Of a DNA stretch of 64,000 bases, positions 11,046 to 22,660 are shown piece by piece. The notes below the pieces were generated by a model. It saw only the letters and a program-made list of their open reading frames with translations, was not told the origin of the DNA and searched no databases. Numbering within the stretch: the first letter of the stretch is position 1; each line of letters opens with the position of its first letter. The position numbers and the translations under genes were made by a program. Source of the stretch: Adiantum capillus-veneris (taxonomy: Eukaryota; Streptophyta; Polypodiopsida; Polypodiales; Pteridaceae); NCBI GenBank assembly GCA_014529385.2, contig CM043942.1, forward strand, positions 24,206,469-24,270,468, in the 5' to 3' direction.

Positions 11046-12164
11046 ATGGCTGGATCATAGGACACTGCTCTTTACAATATCAAGAAGCTGGATGGAACCA
11101 ATTTCCCATTGTGGAAGAAGCAGATTTGGCACGTGTTGGTACAAAAGAAGCAGATAAAACCTATAAAGCTCAAAGGGATAAAACCAGAAGATATGGACGA
11201 AGATGAATGGAGCGAAATGGATGAATTGGCACTTTCTACCATTATGCTGACTTTGGCAGAAAGTGTTTACTTCAATGTAGCAGACGAGATGTCGGCTTAT
11301 CAAGCATGGTTAAAGCTGAGTGATCTTTATGAGAAGCAGAGTGCAGCTTCACAGGTATAGTGGCTTAAGAATCTTGTTGACTTGAAGATGAAAGAAGGGA
11401 CACCTATGTCCAATCATCTGAATGAATTCAACACAATCTATAGTCAGTTGTCAGCTCAAGGTGTCAAGTTTGATGAACCTGTTAGAGCTACGTTCCTGTT
11501 GATCACATTGCCGGAAAGTTGGGACACTTTTCGCACAGCTTTGAGTAATTCTGCACCTCCAGATGGTTTGTACATAGCAGGTGTAGAAGGAAGTCTGCTT
11601 ACTGAAGAAACCAATAGAAAGACAATGGACAAAGGCAAAGGAACAGCCTTAGTTGTCAGGGGAAGGACCAAAGAAAATTACAAAGGTGGAAAGAGGAATC
11701 AGCCTCGTAGCAAGTCCCGCAGTGCTAAAGGCAAGAGTGACATAGAATGCTACCATTGTGGCAAGAAGGGTCACATGAAAAGAGACTGCAGAGAATGGAA
11801 AGCAGAAAAAGGCAAAGAGAAAGCTGAAGACCATGGTGAGAAGAACAAGTCCTCAGTGAAGATTCAAGAAATAAATGTGACAAACACTGTTGTAGAGGAT
11901 GACAGTCTAGTGTCAGGAGACATCTACTTCTTGAAGAATACAATGGACTCAGCTCTTCTTACAGCATCTGATGGAAATGCACTGAGTGACTGGATTATAG
12001 ACTCAGGGGCATCACTTCATGTGTCTCCAAACAAGGAGTGGTTTACCTCTTATGTGACCACTAAAGATCATGTTCGGCTAGGCAATGGGCAGACATGTGA
12101 GATCTTAGGTGTTGGAGATGTTTAATTGAAGTTTTAGAATGGCTCTTCTTTCACGCTGAAGAAT
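11046..12164 (+). pseudogene. Copia-1 gag and protease, four in-frame stops
   Basis: One frame runs from ATG 11046 through gag, with stops at 11058 (codon 5), 11358, 12123 and 12135. The gag core has WKKQIWHVL and a WLKLSDLYEKQ segment. The CCHC knuckle CYHCGKKGHMKRDC is at about 11748-11789. The aspartic protease motif WIIDSGASLHV is near 11992. Gag packages element RNA and the protease matures the polyprotein. The stops are single-base changes in an otherwise collinear frame. Confidence 0.88.
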
Positions 12165-13169
12165 GTGAGACATGTTCCCGCAATTACAAAGAGCTTGATC
12201 AACACAGGTTTACTTGATGATGCTGGCTACGTCACCACTTTTGGACAGAACATGTGGAAGATATCCAAGGGTTCTATGACAGTAGCACATGGAGTAAAGT
12301 CTGGAGGACTTTACATGATTTATGTATCAAATGTCTCTAAAAATGTAATCAATGTAACCGAGCAGCCGAACGTTTCTTTGTGGCATAGCCGGTTAGGACA
12401 TATGTCCAAGAAGGGAATGGAAATCTTGTCTCGTTCTGGTTATTTGCCTGGCTTTTCATTTAATGATTTTGAATTCTGTGAACATTGTCTGTATGGTAAG
12501 CAAACACAACAGCCACATAAGCATAGAAGCAGTAGAAGAGATACACAATTGGCACTTGTTCATAGTGATTTGTGTGAACCTATGCCTAACCTATCTCTAG
12601 GGGGAGCTTCTTACTTTATGACATTTATAGATGATTACTCGAGGAAAGTATGGGTTTACTTTCTCAAGCACAAGGATGAAGCGTTTAGTGTTTTCAAAAC
12701 GTTTGTGACACTTGTGGAGAATCAGAGTGGCAAGAAGCTTAAATGCTTACGCACTGACAATGGTGGAGAGTATGTTTCAAAGGCCTTTCAGGACTTTTGT
12801 GAGTCAAAAGGTATAAAACGTGAACTTACTGCTCCTTACAATCCTCCTCAAAATGGTGTTGCTGAGAGGATGAATAGGACCATACAAGAGAAGGTCAGAA
12901 GTATGTTGTCTAATGCACAACTGCCAAATGGATTTTGGGCTAAAGCTGTATCAACAGCTGTCCATCTTGTAAATAGATCTCCTAGCAAGGTTTTGCAGAA
13001 GGATTCAGTTCCAGAGATGGTATGGTCAGGCAAAATGCCCTCATACAAGCATCTCAGAGTCTTCGGCTGTGAGGCATATACTCATGTTCCAAAGGAATTT
13101 AGGAACAAACTTGAGCCAAAGAGTAGAAAGTGCATCTTTCTAGGCTATGGTAATTCTGGTGAGATGGGT
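12165..13169 (+). pseudogene. Copia-1 integrase
   Basis: Same frame as gag. The GAG-pre-integrase zinc region has LWHSRLGHMSKKG (about residue 72) and FCEHCLYGKQ (about 105). The catalytic triad regions are VHSDLCEPM (about 132), RTDNGGEYVS (about 197) and PPQNGVAERMNR (about 229). The KHLRVFGCEAY block marks the C-terminal side. A one-base loss near 13169 shifts the rest, and the reverse transcriptase continues in another frame. Residues after that point in this frame are nonsense. Confidence 0.9.
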
Positions 13170-15025
13170 ACAGACTTTGGGATCCCGAATCCAGAAAGGT
13201 TGTCCGCAGCAATGATGTTCACTTTAATGAATCCAAATATCATTCTAAACCAGAGAGGGTTGAGGAGATTAGAAGAGTTGTCTTCCAAGAAGATGGACCT
13301 GCACGTGCAAGACAAAATGTCAGGGCTCAAGAGGAGCAAGGACAGGATAGAGTGGAACCACAGGTTGTGGCTGAGCCTGAGCCACCTATTGTGCGTAGAT
13401 CTGGACGTATCATGCGACCTCTTGATAGGTTTGTTCCATCTATGAACTATGTCATGTTGACTGATTGCAATGAGCCTTCATGTTACAAGGAAGCAGTGCA
13501 AATGAAGGACTCCGGGAATTGGCAATTGGCCATGCAGTCAGAGATGACAGCTCTGCATAAAAACCAGACATGGAAGCTAGTTAAATTACCACAGGGCAAA
13601 AAGGCTCTACCTTGTAAATGGGTTTACAGGTATAAGATCACCGCTCATGATAGTCAGCCAAAGTACAAAGCAAGGCTTGTTGCCAAGGGCTTTAAGCAAG
13701 AACAAGGCATTGACTTTGAGGAAGTCTTCTCTCCGGTGGTCAAGATGACTACATTGAGATGCTTTCTTGCATTGGTTGCCATATTAGATTTGGTGTTGCA
13801 CCAAATGGATGTCAAGACAGCGTTCTTGCATGGTGATTTAGATGTGGAAATTTACATGCAGCAGCCAGAAGGGTTTGTTGAGAAAGGCAAGGAAGATTGG
13901 GTATGCCAGTTGTTAAAGAGTCTTTATGGCTTAAAACAATCACCAAGGGCATGGTACCATAAATTCCACAAGTTTATGCTTTCTCAAGGCTACAAACGTA
14001 GTGAGTTCAATCACTGTCTATATACAAAGAAGGCTAAGGATGGCAGTTGGCTGATCCTTATTTTGTATGTGGATGACATGTTGATTGCTGGCAAGCACTT
14101 GGAAGAAATTTCAGCTTTGAAGTCAAAGATGGCAAAATCGTTTGACATGAAAGACATGGGTGAGGCAAGTCATATACTTGGTATGCGCATTGAGAGAGAC
14201 AGATCAAAGAAGTTGATTTGGTTATCTCAAACAGAGTATATTGACAAGGTTTTGCAACGTTTCAATATGGAGAAGGGAAAGGCATTGAGTGTTCCATTGC
14301 CACCATATGTGAAACTTAGCAAACAAGATTGTCCTGTGCCTGAGGAAGAACAGGCTGAAATGGATAAGATTCCATATGCGTCTGCAGTGGGTAGTTTGAT
14401 GTATGCAATGATTGCTACTCGCCCAGACATTGCATTTGCAGTGGGAGTAGTAAGTCGATACATGTCAAACCCAGGCAAGAAACATTGGGAGGCAGTGAAA
14501 GGAATATTGAGATACCTAAAAGCTATAAAGAGTATGCGTATATGCTATGGGAGTCAGGAGCTAAGTATAAAGGGTTTTATAGACTCAGATTATGCAGGTG
14601 ACTTAGACAACCGAAGGTCTACGTCAGGGTATGTCTTTACATTGGCTGGGGGAGCAGTATCATGGCATTCTAGATTACAAGATTGTGTTACTCAGTCTAC
14701 TACAGAGGCTGAATATGTTGCAGCATCAGAGGCATGCAAAGAATCAATTTGGCTTAATCGACTAGTAACAGATTTGGGAATCAAAGAAGAGATGCCTGTG
14801 TTATATTGTGATAGTCAAAGTGCTATACAATTGGCTCGCAATCCAGTTTATCACTCAAAGACAAAGCATGTGGATGTGAAGTATCATTTCATCAGAGAAA
14901 TGCTCGAGGATAAGCAACTTCAGCTTGTCAAAGTTCACACCACAGAAAATCCTGCTGATCTACTTACAAAAGGACTTCCCTCAGAGAGCTTTGCGCATTT
15001 TCGCAAGCAGTTAGGTGTAGGGTAG
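13170..15025 (+). CDS. Copia-1 reverse transcriptase and RNase H
   Basis: A long open frame (ATG at 13352; the natural frame begins at the frameshift). Motifs: KWVYRYKI, ARLVAKGFKQEQGIDF, LHQMDVKTAFLHG, the polymerase box YVDDM (about residue 238 from 13352) and SLYGLKQSPRAWY. RNase H has DSDYAGDLDNRRSTSGY (about 410), EAEYVAASEA and KHVDVKYHFIRE. The frame is open to its natural stop at 15025, so this part is intact although the element is broken upstream. Confidence 0.95.
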
Positions 15026-15103
15026 TACATCACTTCTCTACATCTCTTGTATATTAGCTTGTATAGTAGCTTCTCTCACACTTCAAGTACCACATTGGAC
15101 TTT

Positions 15104-15114
15104 AAGTGGGAGGT
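15104..15114 (+). promoter_or_regulatory. Polypurine tract of Copia-1
   Basis: AAGTGGGAGGT directly precedes the 3' LTR, the usual plus-strand primer in plant copia elements. Confidence 0.85.
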
Positions 15115-15306
15115 TGTTGGGGTATAAAGCCCAATGTGGTCGCCCAGGTAAGTGGGCGGGCCGCCAGGTATGTACACATATTCTTTTGTTAAAACCTAAT
15201 AAGAACTCACTATGCTCTACACATTACAGTAGAGCGAGTTCACCATATCATCGTGCTCTTCTTCTCGCACTGTCTCTCGCGTTGCACTTCCGCTCGTACT
15301 CCTTCA
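15115..15306 (+). repeat. 3' LTR of Copia-1
   Basis: 192-bp copy of the left LTR, ending CTTCA and followed at once by the duplicated TAGTG. Confidence 0.95.
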
Positions 15307-15311
15307 TAGTG

Positions 15312-16007
15312 AAGATCACCATAGGTGCAACAACACTAGGATCAACACACCCTATCTCATGTGGCTGGAAAGCAAAAGCCTTACCATGTCTTGAAAGCAT
15401 TTCTTTAAAACTCTTCTTCTCTTCTTCTGTTAAAAACTCCACAGCCAACTTTCATCTTTTTTAGGGATTCCATTGTTAACTTGTGTCCAATTCTTTTTAG
15501 ATCCCTGAGACTTGGTTGCAAAGAAGCTTGCTCTAGCTTTTTCCTGCAATGTGATGGTAAAGGTAAGGCCACTGGTCTCACTTTCTTTGCCACCGTTTTG
15601 TACTTGGTCTCCACACGCACTTCCGGTCCTTCATTAGCATTGAAATCTTTTTTATCTTCAAAAGCCTCAATCACATCATACATTTCCATAGAGCATACCT
15701 TCACAATGTGGGTTCCATCTTGCATGCTAGAATCCTTTATAGCTTCAAGCTCAAGTATAGTATCTACATGAGAAACTTGTTCAAAGAAACCTGAAATGTA
15801 TTCACTATCCTCTATGAAACCATTTTCTTTCATGTATTTCTGTACACTATATACATATTTTCGTGCACTTCTTTTCATATCCTCAAGCTTCAAAAAACAT
15901 ACCGACCCATGCTCTGTTAATCCCTGGAAACCTGTAGAAAAAGATTCTTCTCGCTTTAGGTCAGGCAAGAATCTTTTTCTTCTTGTACCATTGCAATCCC
16001 GCTTCAC
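15312..16007 (-). pseudogene. Ty3-1 pol segment before reverse transcriptase
   Basis: Minus-strand frames 15405-16007 and about 15312-15448. The latter reads FLTEEEKKSFKEMLSRHGKAF..PHEIG, the segment that precedes reverse transcriptase in Ty3 polyproteins. It runs into the copia right flank at 15311, and its continuation is at 10660. The upstream part is a charged linker. Frameshifts separate it from the protease piece. Confidence 0.72.
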
Positions 16008-16450
16008 AATGGTACATGGCCAAAACCCCTTGTCTCCCTGTACTCTTTGAACTCTTTGTTTGCTTTTGGTAGAGGATACTCACGAAGACTATTGCGGTTC
16101 CTCTCATGATTCACACACACAGTAAAAAATTGCACAGCTCGCTTCCCATCTCTGCTCTTTACCCTAGCATAAGCAGAACCATCATCCAAGACCTTTGTTT
16201 CCATGCGAACGACTGTGATGTATGGCTGCCCAAGGATAAGAGGATAGGTAGACATCTCCTGCACAAAGAAATTTTGCTCATCCTTCACATTACCAATCAT
16301 CACTTTCACATTTGGACAAGCCCCATACAGCTCTCCTGATGAGTTATTTGCAGCTCTAATCATCCACCCATGGTTTGTGTCTATCAGCCACTTACCCTTC
16401 ATGTAAAGACTCTTGGACATAAGATTGATCTCAGAGCCATGATCTATCAA
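16004..16450 (-). pseudogene. Ty3-1 aspartic protease region
   Basis: Begins MIDHGSEINLMS, matching the retropepsin active-site block (usually D-S/T-G; here D-H-G), followed by a hydrophobic flap-like segment and PLILGQPYI, which matches the ILG block of these proteases. It is frame-shifted relative to both neighbours. The His in place of Ser or Thr occurs in some plant Ty3 proteases but could be decay. Confidence 0.65.
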
Positions 16451-16707
16451 TGCAACATATGGCTCCTCAAGATCACCAACCTTGACTAAAGTTTCTGTTG
16501 TAGCTCTTGTCCAATGACTTTTGGAGTAGACTATGGAGGAATAGACTCAGTGAGAGTTTGCCTCTTTCTTTTTATGATATCTATAATTTCTTCATGAAAC
16601 TCGCGTTTAGCAATGCCAAGAACCTCACCCAAGGTAAACTCAACTTTGCTATTCAAAATCCTTTCCTCCAATACCTACTTTAAGTTTGTGGCAGCTTCAA
16701 TGTCAGA

Positions 16708-18233
16708 TTATAGTTTGTATACAGGGCCTTTTGCTTTAGCTTTTCCTTGATCTTTCTTCTTTCCTGTAGATGCCTCCTCCATAGGAATCTCAGGAGGAGG
16801 AGGCACGTGGTGGAGCCTCATAAGAAGGTCCTGGATCCTTTCTTCCACCAGCTCTTGTAACCCTCTTTGAAGTAGAAGGACCTGCATCTCCATTCTCACG
16901 TCTGCGCTTCTCTTCCACAATTGCTTCATTGTTATAGCATTTTGTAAGATAGGCATGCACTGATAAAGAGTCCACAGGGTCATCCCAACCTGTTGTATGA
17001 CATATGTAATCACCGGCTTCATGTAATACCTGTTTAGTTACCTTCCCTTTTTCGGCTGAGGCTACTGCATATGGCCACAAGCTATCAACCTCCTCAAAAT
17101 CATATGGAGTATACTTTAACACTTTCTTTGGAATTAGCTCTATCTTTGCCGCATAGGTAGCAGCCTCCACTGCAGAAATAGCACGACTAGTTGCCATATC
17201 CTCCACTAACTTCCGCATACCTCCTTTTCTAAAGTTAGTTCCTAATGGCATACCTCTCTCCCGCAGATGGATCTTGCTATCCTTAAAAAACACAAGATCT
17301 CTTTTTAAGGAATCACTAAAGCTATCACAATCCCTTCTGCCATGGTCTGTGCCATCACACCATATGCATCTGTGCACAAATCCTTCTTTGCTTTGGGATT
17401 TTTGTCCTGCAGCAGGGTGTCCTTTCTCTTCAAGCCTTGTTAGCTTTAACTTCATTTCTCGCATGCCCTTAACAAGCTCATCAAGCATTGAATTATCACC
17501 TTTTGGACTCACAACAATAGGCTTTGGTGGAATCTCTGACGTGCTAGGAGGAGAGGTACTACCATTCACCACCATCTTGTCCCTACGATGTTGCCTCTTA
17601 GCAAACAATGAGACTGCATCTTCAACCTCTTTCCACTCAGCCTTTAGACCTTGTTTTGTATTCTTGTCTTCAAGGAGTAGCTCTAGCTTTTCTTGAAGCT
17701 CATGACCTGCAGCTTGAAGGAACAGTTCGGTCTTTTCACTATCCAAAGTAGCCCGCTCTGTTTCTGACAGTTGAGCATAGTGCCGCTCAAACTCTCTCAA
17801 CAGTTCGGTGATGGAAAGTCCTTTTGGATTTGCAACCTATTCCAAGAAGGTCCTTTTTGTAACCCTTTCAGAGTCCTCCATGAAGTATTCCTCCTTTAGG
17901 GCTAATTTGAATTGCTCCCAACCTTCTCCATGCTCCTCCCTGATTCCCCTTACATGGTCTCTAATCTCGGGGACCACAACAAGCTCAAAACTACGAATCA
18001 TGTCCACCTTTGGCCAGTTGTAGCTTCATCTCCTTTACATAACCACGAAGAAACTTTTTGACATCTTTCCCTTCAAATTGGTCCATTTTGTTCACAATAG
18101 CTTGAAGGGATTTGGTTGCTGACACCTCCCTTCTTTCTACAGCCTGTTGTTGTTGCATAAGCATGGCGAATGCTTGAAACATTTACATTGTGCCTTGATC
18201 AAAACGCATGCCTTGTTTCTCTTGTTGATCCAT
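16708..18233 (-). pseudogene. Ty3-1 gag
   Basis: The start is ATG at 18233, with an in-frame TAA at 18183-18185 and the frame continuing from 18182. Frameshifts lie between 17991 and 17800 and again near 17000. The 336-residue middle piece (16790-17800) is charged and helical and has a zinc knuckle CIWCDGTDHGRRDC near residue 145, with a longer C-terminal part. Gag would form the particle and bind RNA. The ATG lies only about 60 bp from the remaining LTR sequence, unusually close (see the LTR asymmetry finding). Confidence 0.75.
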
Positions 18234-18291
18234 AGCTTTAATTATTTGTAATTAAACCTTTCAAAACAAGTATTTGAACCCCCACCCCAGC

Positions 18292-19088
18292 TGCATCAAA
18301 CACTTGAAAGGAATGCTCGAGCTTCCACTTTCACGACGATAATTTTTTGATTTTACAGAGATTTATGAGCTTCTAAAGTGAAGCTCACACACCATTTTGA
18401 TAAGGGGAAACCCTAATTCACTCCCTCACTAGCTCAGATACAAGATTTCGAAGAGGCGGGACTGCCCTACACATAGATTGAGCAACCATGGAAGCCATTC
18501 CATAGTAGTGCAAAATTGCTGGTCTTTTATGTAAAAAGCAGCCCTCTCTCTCTTACTCACGGCACTTTCAGCTGATGTGTCAATTTTTGGGCCATTTTAT
18601 CACTTTGGACCAAAACTAGGTCATTTTCAGCTCATTTTTGACCCAAAAAATGCCATTTTTTATGCGAAAAATCCCTAATTGTGGGATCACTTGCATAAGC
18701 ATAAAAAGCATAGATAAGCATCATTTTCCATCAATATACCATTTTGGGTCACTTTCCATGCAATCCTCCAACGGCGCCTGTTAGTTGCTATTTTTGGCAG
18801 TTTTTGCCCGCATCAGTCTTTGTAGGCGAGATGAGTGTGCCACCATGAAACACTTGGACTATGTACATTGTCAAACCAAATTAGGCATCTTATCAAGTGT
18901 AAAAGCATGCAAATGCGCCACATCCAGGGCCACAACTCCCCGGATAGGTATGTAGATGATAATGACCGCAGTAGACGCTTCAATATATATCACAATATGT
19001 ACATGATTGCTTTTATTTGCATACATTGAGAAGTCAAGAGTGAGGTGAATGTTTTTATTTCACACTATGTACGTGCCACGACACGACA
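18292..19088 (-). repeat. 5' LTR of Ty3-1, inner part missing
   Basis: 797 bp matching the inner 825 bp of the left LTR, with visible substitutions and indels. The expected inner 380 bp and a recognisable tRNA primer site are absent. The outer end CGACA joins PPR sequence. Confidence 0.8.
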
Positions 19089-19351
19089 ACGGGCTGCGTG
19101 TTTGGCATTGCCTTCATCGACATGTATTCCAGATTTGGTGTGCTTGAGGAGCTTTCTGTCCGGAATGTCGTCTCTTGGAACGCACTGATTGTGGGGTATG
19201 CTCAACAGGGGCAGGGCCAGAGAGCTCTGATCTGTTCTCGGCAGATGTGAAGCGAGGGCATTTCTGCATATGCAATCACCTATGCTTGCATCTTGAAGGC
19301 ATGTGGTACTATGCAGAATGCCAATATGGGCAACATAATTCACGGTGATAT
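19089..19351 (+). pseudogene. Decayed PPR array, middle fragment
   Basis: Continues the left block directly across Ty3-1: IDMYSRFGVLEELSVRNVVSW, GYAQQGQG and YACILKACGTMQNANMGN, with one stop and a missing segment. It ends at a run of T that marks the 3' tail of LINE-1. Confidence 0.85.
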
Positions 19352-19493
19352 TTTTTTTTTCCAAGAAAAAGATCCTTCCATTAGTTGATAAAATAGCCCA
19401 CAGGGCTACAAACCACCTCTACAAGAGAGGGCTACATCAGAAAAATGGGGAGACTCCCAGTGAGAAAACAAAATATGTACAATGAGAGCTAGG

Positions 19494-21170
19494 TCACGAG
19501 ATGGGAGGAGGAAAAAGCCACACAGGTGGCCAGTGATGCCATCTAGGCACACCTTGAACCATGGTGAAGAAAGGCCCTGAGCGCCAAAGTTGCAAGAAAG
19601 CCTCTCGGTGCTCCCACATGCGATCGGAGCTGCCCGAATCGCTCAAACTGACCCTTGAGTGTATGAATAAGCTCCAGCCAAAAGTCGTGAAGTCTCTGCC
19701 GGTGAGATTGGGCAAGCCTCGAAGATGCGAAAGCAGCGGGCCCGCTAGATGAACCAGAGCGTCATGCCACATATTAGCTCCCAACACCACTCTTTGTCAC
19801 TGCACCACTCTTGGGGGATGAGCTGGCAAGCTGAGATGTAGATCGACCATCCTGAATCACAATCATCGTGCTGATGGAAGCGCCTGTGAGTGTGGACCAG
19901 GCTGTAGCATCCCAAGTGTACTGTCGAGCTGCGAAAAGGGCTAGCATCAGCCGAAGAACCCGAAGCCAAACCTGCTGTGCCATGGGGTACTGGAAAGAAG
20001 GAATCCTTGGGTGATCGGCTAAAGAGAAAGGATTTTGCTAGTTACACTCTCTCGGGTCCCACTGCACTCGTGCCAAAGGACAACTCTCCCAAGCCCACAG
20101 CTGCTAGTGTCCTGATTTGAGATTTGCTGGGTCAGGATCTATGACACAAGTCCTCCCACAGATGTCCACAACTCGGATCCTCTGTTCACAACTCGGATCC
20201 TTTGAAAACACATGTGGTGCCTCTATTGAAACTTTGTGAAGGCGACCCTCTCCCTGCACCTCAAAGAACATGTGTGATACTGACTCAGAGCATGCACGAA
20301 TTGGAATAAGGACCTCTAGCTGTGTGAAGGTCCCTATCCATCTAGGAGCCAGTGCCTCAAGAGGAGTATGTCACTCAGCTGGTATAGCCTTTGTAATATC
20401 TTGACACATGCTCTGCACCCCCCTCTTGCCTTGTAACTGTATGCTCTGAACCTCCTCGGAAAAGCTTAAAAACCAGCTCCAGTCGCCGAGAGTGCGGGCT
20501 AGACCCTTTGCCATGGGACCCCAAGAAACATGAGGCCTGCTACCAAGCAAGTGGCCTCTGTGTGTGCTAACCATGGGGTTCTAAACAAGAGGCTATCTCA
20601 AGCGCTCCTCCATGCAAGTGGGCTGATGCTGCTCAAGCTACTCCTCAAATCCTCAAATGTCCTACAGGCTCTTGCTCAGTTTAACCTGGGCATCTTTGCA
20701 AAAATCCATATCATGGACAGGCTCCAAAGGCCGTCTGCATGAGGGATTGGGCTCGAATCCTGGTGAAGCAGCAACTCCTTCTAGGGCTCCTCCCTGGAAG
20801 AAGTCCTCGAACCATAAGCTTCCCAAGGAGGGCTCTGCTATGCCATACTGGATCGATGATCCCTAACCTCCCCGGAAACATGGTAAAGTGATGACCTGCC
20901 AGGACACTTTGGCCCGGGCTTACAAGGTGTCACACATTGACCACAAAAAATTCCTGATCAACCTCTCCAATTGGCTGATGCAGGAACTCGAGAAGATCCA
21001 GCAAGATGTGAAGTACCACATAGTAGGCAATAGCACCTGGTTGACCACTACAACTCTGCCAGCCAAAGAGAGTCGTGCCGAACTCCAATGTAGTAGTTTT
21101 CTCTTAATGGAAAGGATGAGGGGAGCCCATCCAAGCCGAGATCTGACAACCCAAATAGCGTACAGAAGTC
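19494..21170 (-). pseudogene. LINE-1 C-terminal region, decayed
   Basis: Minus-strand sequence between the reverse transcriptase and the poly(A) tail. Only short open stretches remain (for example 19494-19790 and 20371-20574). No clear zinc-finger motif is readable. A 15-bp phrase CACAACTCGGATCCT is repeated near 20170 and 20190. Confidence 0.55.
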
Positions 21171-21171
21171 C

Positions 21172-22158
21172 CTAGGAAATCCACATGAAGCCCTCACCCG
21201 ACGACCAATCAGGCATCGGAGCACTGTCAACCCAGAAAGCCATTGTCTTCTTCCAGTTGATCAGTGCTCCTGACGCACAACAAAACACCTCAAGAGCCGG
21301 CTGACACCTGTGCAGATTGGCCTCATGGCCCTCCAAGTACATGGTTGAGTTGTCGGCAAACTCAATGTCAAGCAACTCATGTCCCCTAATAGGGAGCTCT
21401 AGACCACGCAAACCAACCTCCTGTGAAGTCATAAATCTTCTCATCACCTCAGTATAGAAGAGAAACACGAAGGGGGCGTCTTGTTGAACAAAACGCGTGA
21501 GCATAAAGCACTCCCCTCTTTTCTCTGCCAACAACACCTGACTATGTGCACATCGTAGAGAGCTGAGGCTTCTCCGATCTAAGTATCCGAGAACCCCATC
21601 CAGCGCAGAGTGCCCTCCAAGAAATCACAGTGAACTCAGTTGTATGCCTTCTCAAAATCGAGAAGGAGAATCACAAGGTCCTCACCTCGGAGGTGTGCAA
21701 GGATTGAAGCCTCCCAAAAGGTGAAGATGTTATCAAGGATACTGCGCTCCTTGACAAAACCTGTCTCGGTTCCATGTATAATGCTCTCAAGTAGCGGCTG
21801 AATTATCAAACTCAGAGCCTTGGCTAAGATTTTGTAGGCTGAGTTGAGAATGGTGATGGGACGCCACTTCCGAATCTCATCCAAGGTGATACCCTCCTTG
21901 GGGATAAGGTAAATCAAACCCTCGCTCATGCTGTCAGACATCTCTCTAGTGTACAAGATGTGTAGGTAAGCGCTACAAAGATCCTGACCAAATAGCTCCC
22001 AGTACTCCAAGAAGAAACTCCAAGAAGAAATTGGGGGTCAAACCATCCTCCCCTGGGCAGCTACCCCGGGGGAGTGCCCTGAGGGCCTCATGAAGCTCCT
22101 CCACCTGGATAGGCATCTGAAGTCTCTGAAGCATCTCCTCAGTAACTAGGTAAGGCAT
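21172..22158 (-). pseudogene. LINE-1 reverse transcriptase
   Basis: Pieces in order: SCPGEDGLTPNFF, IYLIPKEG, RKWRPITILNSAYKILAKAL, TGFVKERSILDNIF, LLLDFEKAYN (usually DFEKAFD) then a stop, a QQDAPFVFLFY block (usually QGxPL.P.LF), and EFADNSTMYL at the polymerase box. The box reads FADN instead of FADD, so a catalytic Asp is replaced. The order and wording fit plant L1-type LINEs. Confidence 0.82.
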
Positions 22159-22660
22159 CTGCGCCCAAATCTATTCTCTGCATGCATCTTGACACTTTGA
22201 TTGAGGCTGGCAGCAACTCTTGGTAAAAGTCAGTAGCAACTGCACGCATATCCTCAGGCTCTATGGAAACTGACCCATTAGATCTCCTTAACTGACAGAT
22301 TGGTGCACGCATGGTTGGACCCACAGTCTCAAAGAACTCACCAGTAACTTTGTCTCCCACTTGGGTCCACTGAGAGGCCTGCCGATGGAAAGCCAACTCA
22401 TGGCGTCGCTCCGCAATGGTAGTCAGCTCCTGTCGAGCCAGCTCCATCTGCTCCTTCATCCAAGGGTTGTGGGGATGGCACTCTTGCATCCTTTGTAGGG
22501 AAGCAATGCCTTGTCGAAGCTGTTTCTCCTCCTCCTTGGCTACAACCAAACGAGCTGCAGACTCCTGGAGGAAGAAACCACTAAGCTCAGCAAGTCCAGT
22601 GGCCACTCTACTAGCTGGGGTACCCTGTGTGCTCGAACTCTCTGTCCAAAGCGCCAACAC
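22139..22660 (-). pseudogene. LINE-1 linker between endonuclease and reverse transcriptase
   Basis: A 173-residue charged, helix-rich frame (WMKEQMELARQELTTIAERR, WTQVGDKVTGEFFE). It matches the connector of plant LINE ORF2, including the GD...FF block that precedes reverse transcriptase. Confidence 0.7.

Larger units (their letters stand above)
10661..15306 (+). mobile_element. Copia-1: Ty1/copia retrotransposon in Ty3-1
   Basis: A complete-length copia element with 192-bp LTRs (10661-10852 and 15115-15306) that differ at 4 visible positions, flanked by a perfect 5-bp duplication TAGTG (10656-10660 and 15307-15311). It has a primer site, gag with CCHC knuckle, protease, integrase, reverse transcriptase and RNase H in copia order (integrase before reverse transcriptase), then a polypurine tract. 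Four in-frame stops (11058, 11358, 12123, 12135) and one frameshift near 13169 inactivate it. The wording around protease and integrase resembles the Tork group, but that assignment is weak. Confidence 0.95.
6574..19088 (-). mobile_element. Ty3-1: LTR retrotransposon carrying a nested copia
   Basis: A minus-strand Ty3-type element inserted in the PPR array. Termini are TGTCG on the left and CGACA on the right, flanked by a 4-bp duplication ACGG (6570-6573 and 19089-19092). Reading the minus strand: 5' LTR remnant (18292-19088), gag with CCHC knuckle, aspartic protease, reverse transcriptase, RNase H, integrase, polypurine tract, 3' LTR (6574-7776). A copia element (10661-15306) splits the start of the reverse-transcriptase region. 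Several frameshifts and a stop in gag make it inactive. The order RT-RNase H-integrase defines Ty3; the lineage below that was not determined. Confidence 0.9.

Noticed and set aside
15114-15464. Plus-strand 116-codon frame after the copia 3' end
   Set aside because: It crosses the LTR and antisense Ty3-1 pol; a chance frame.
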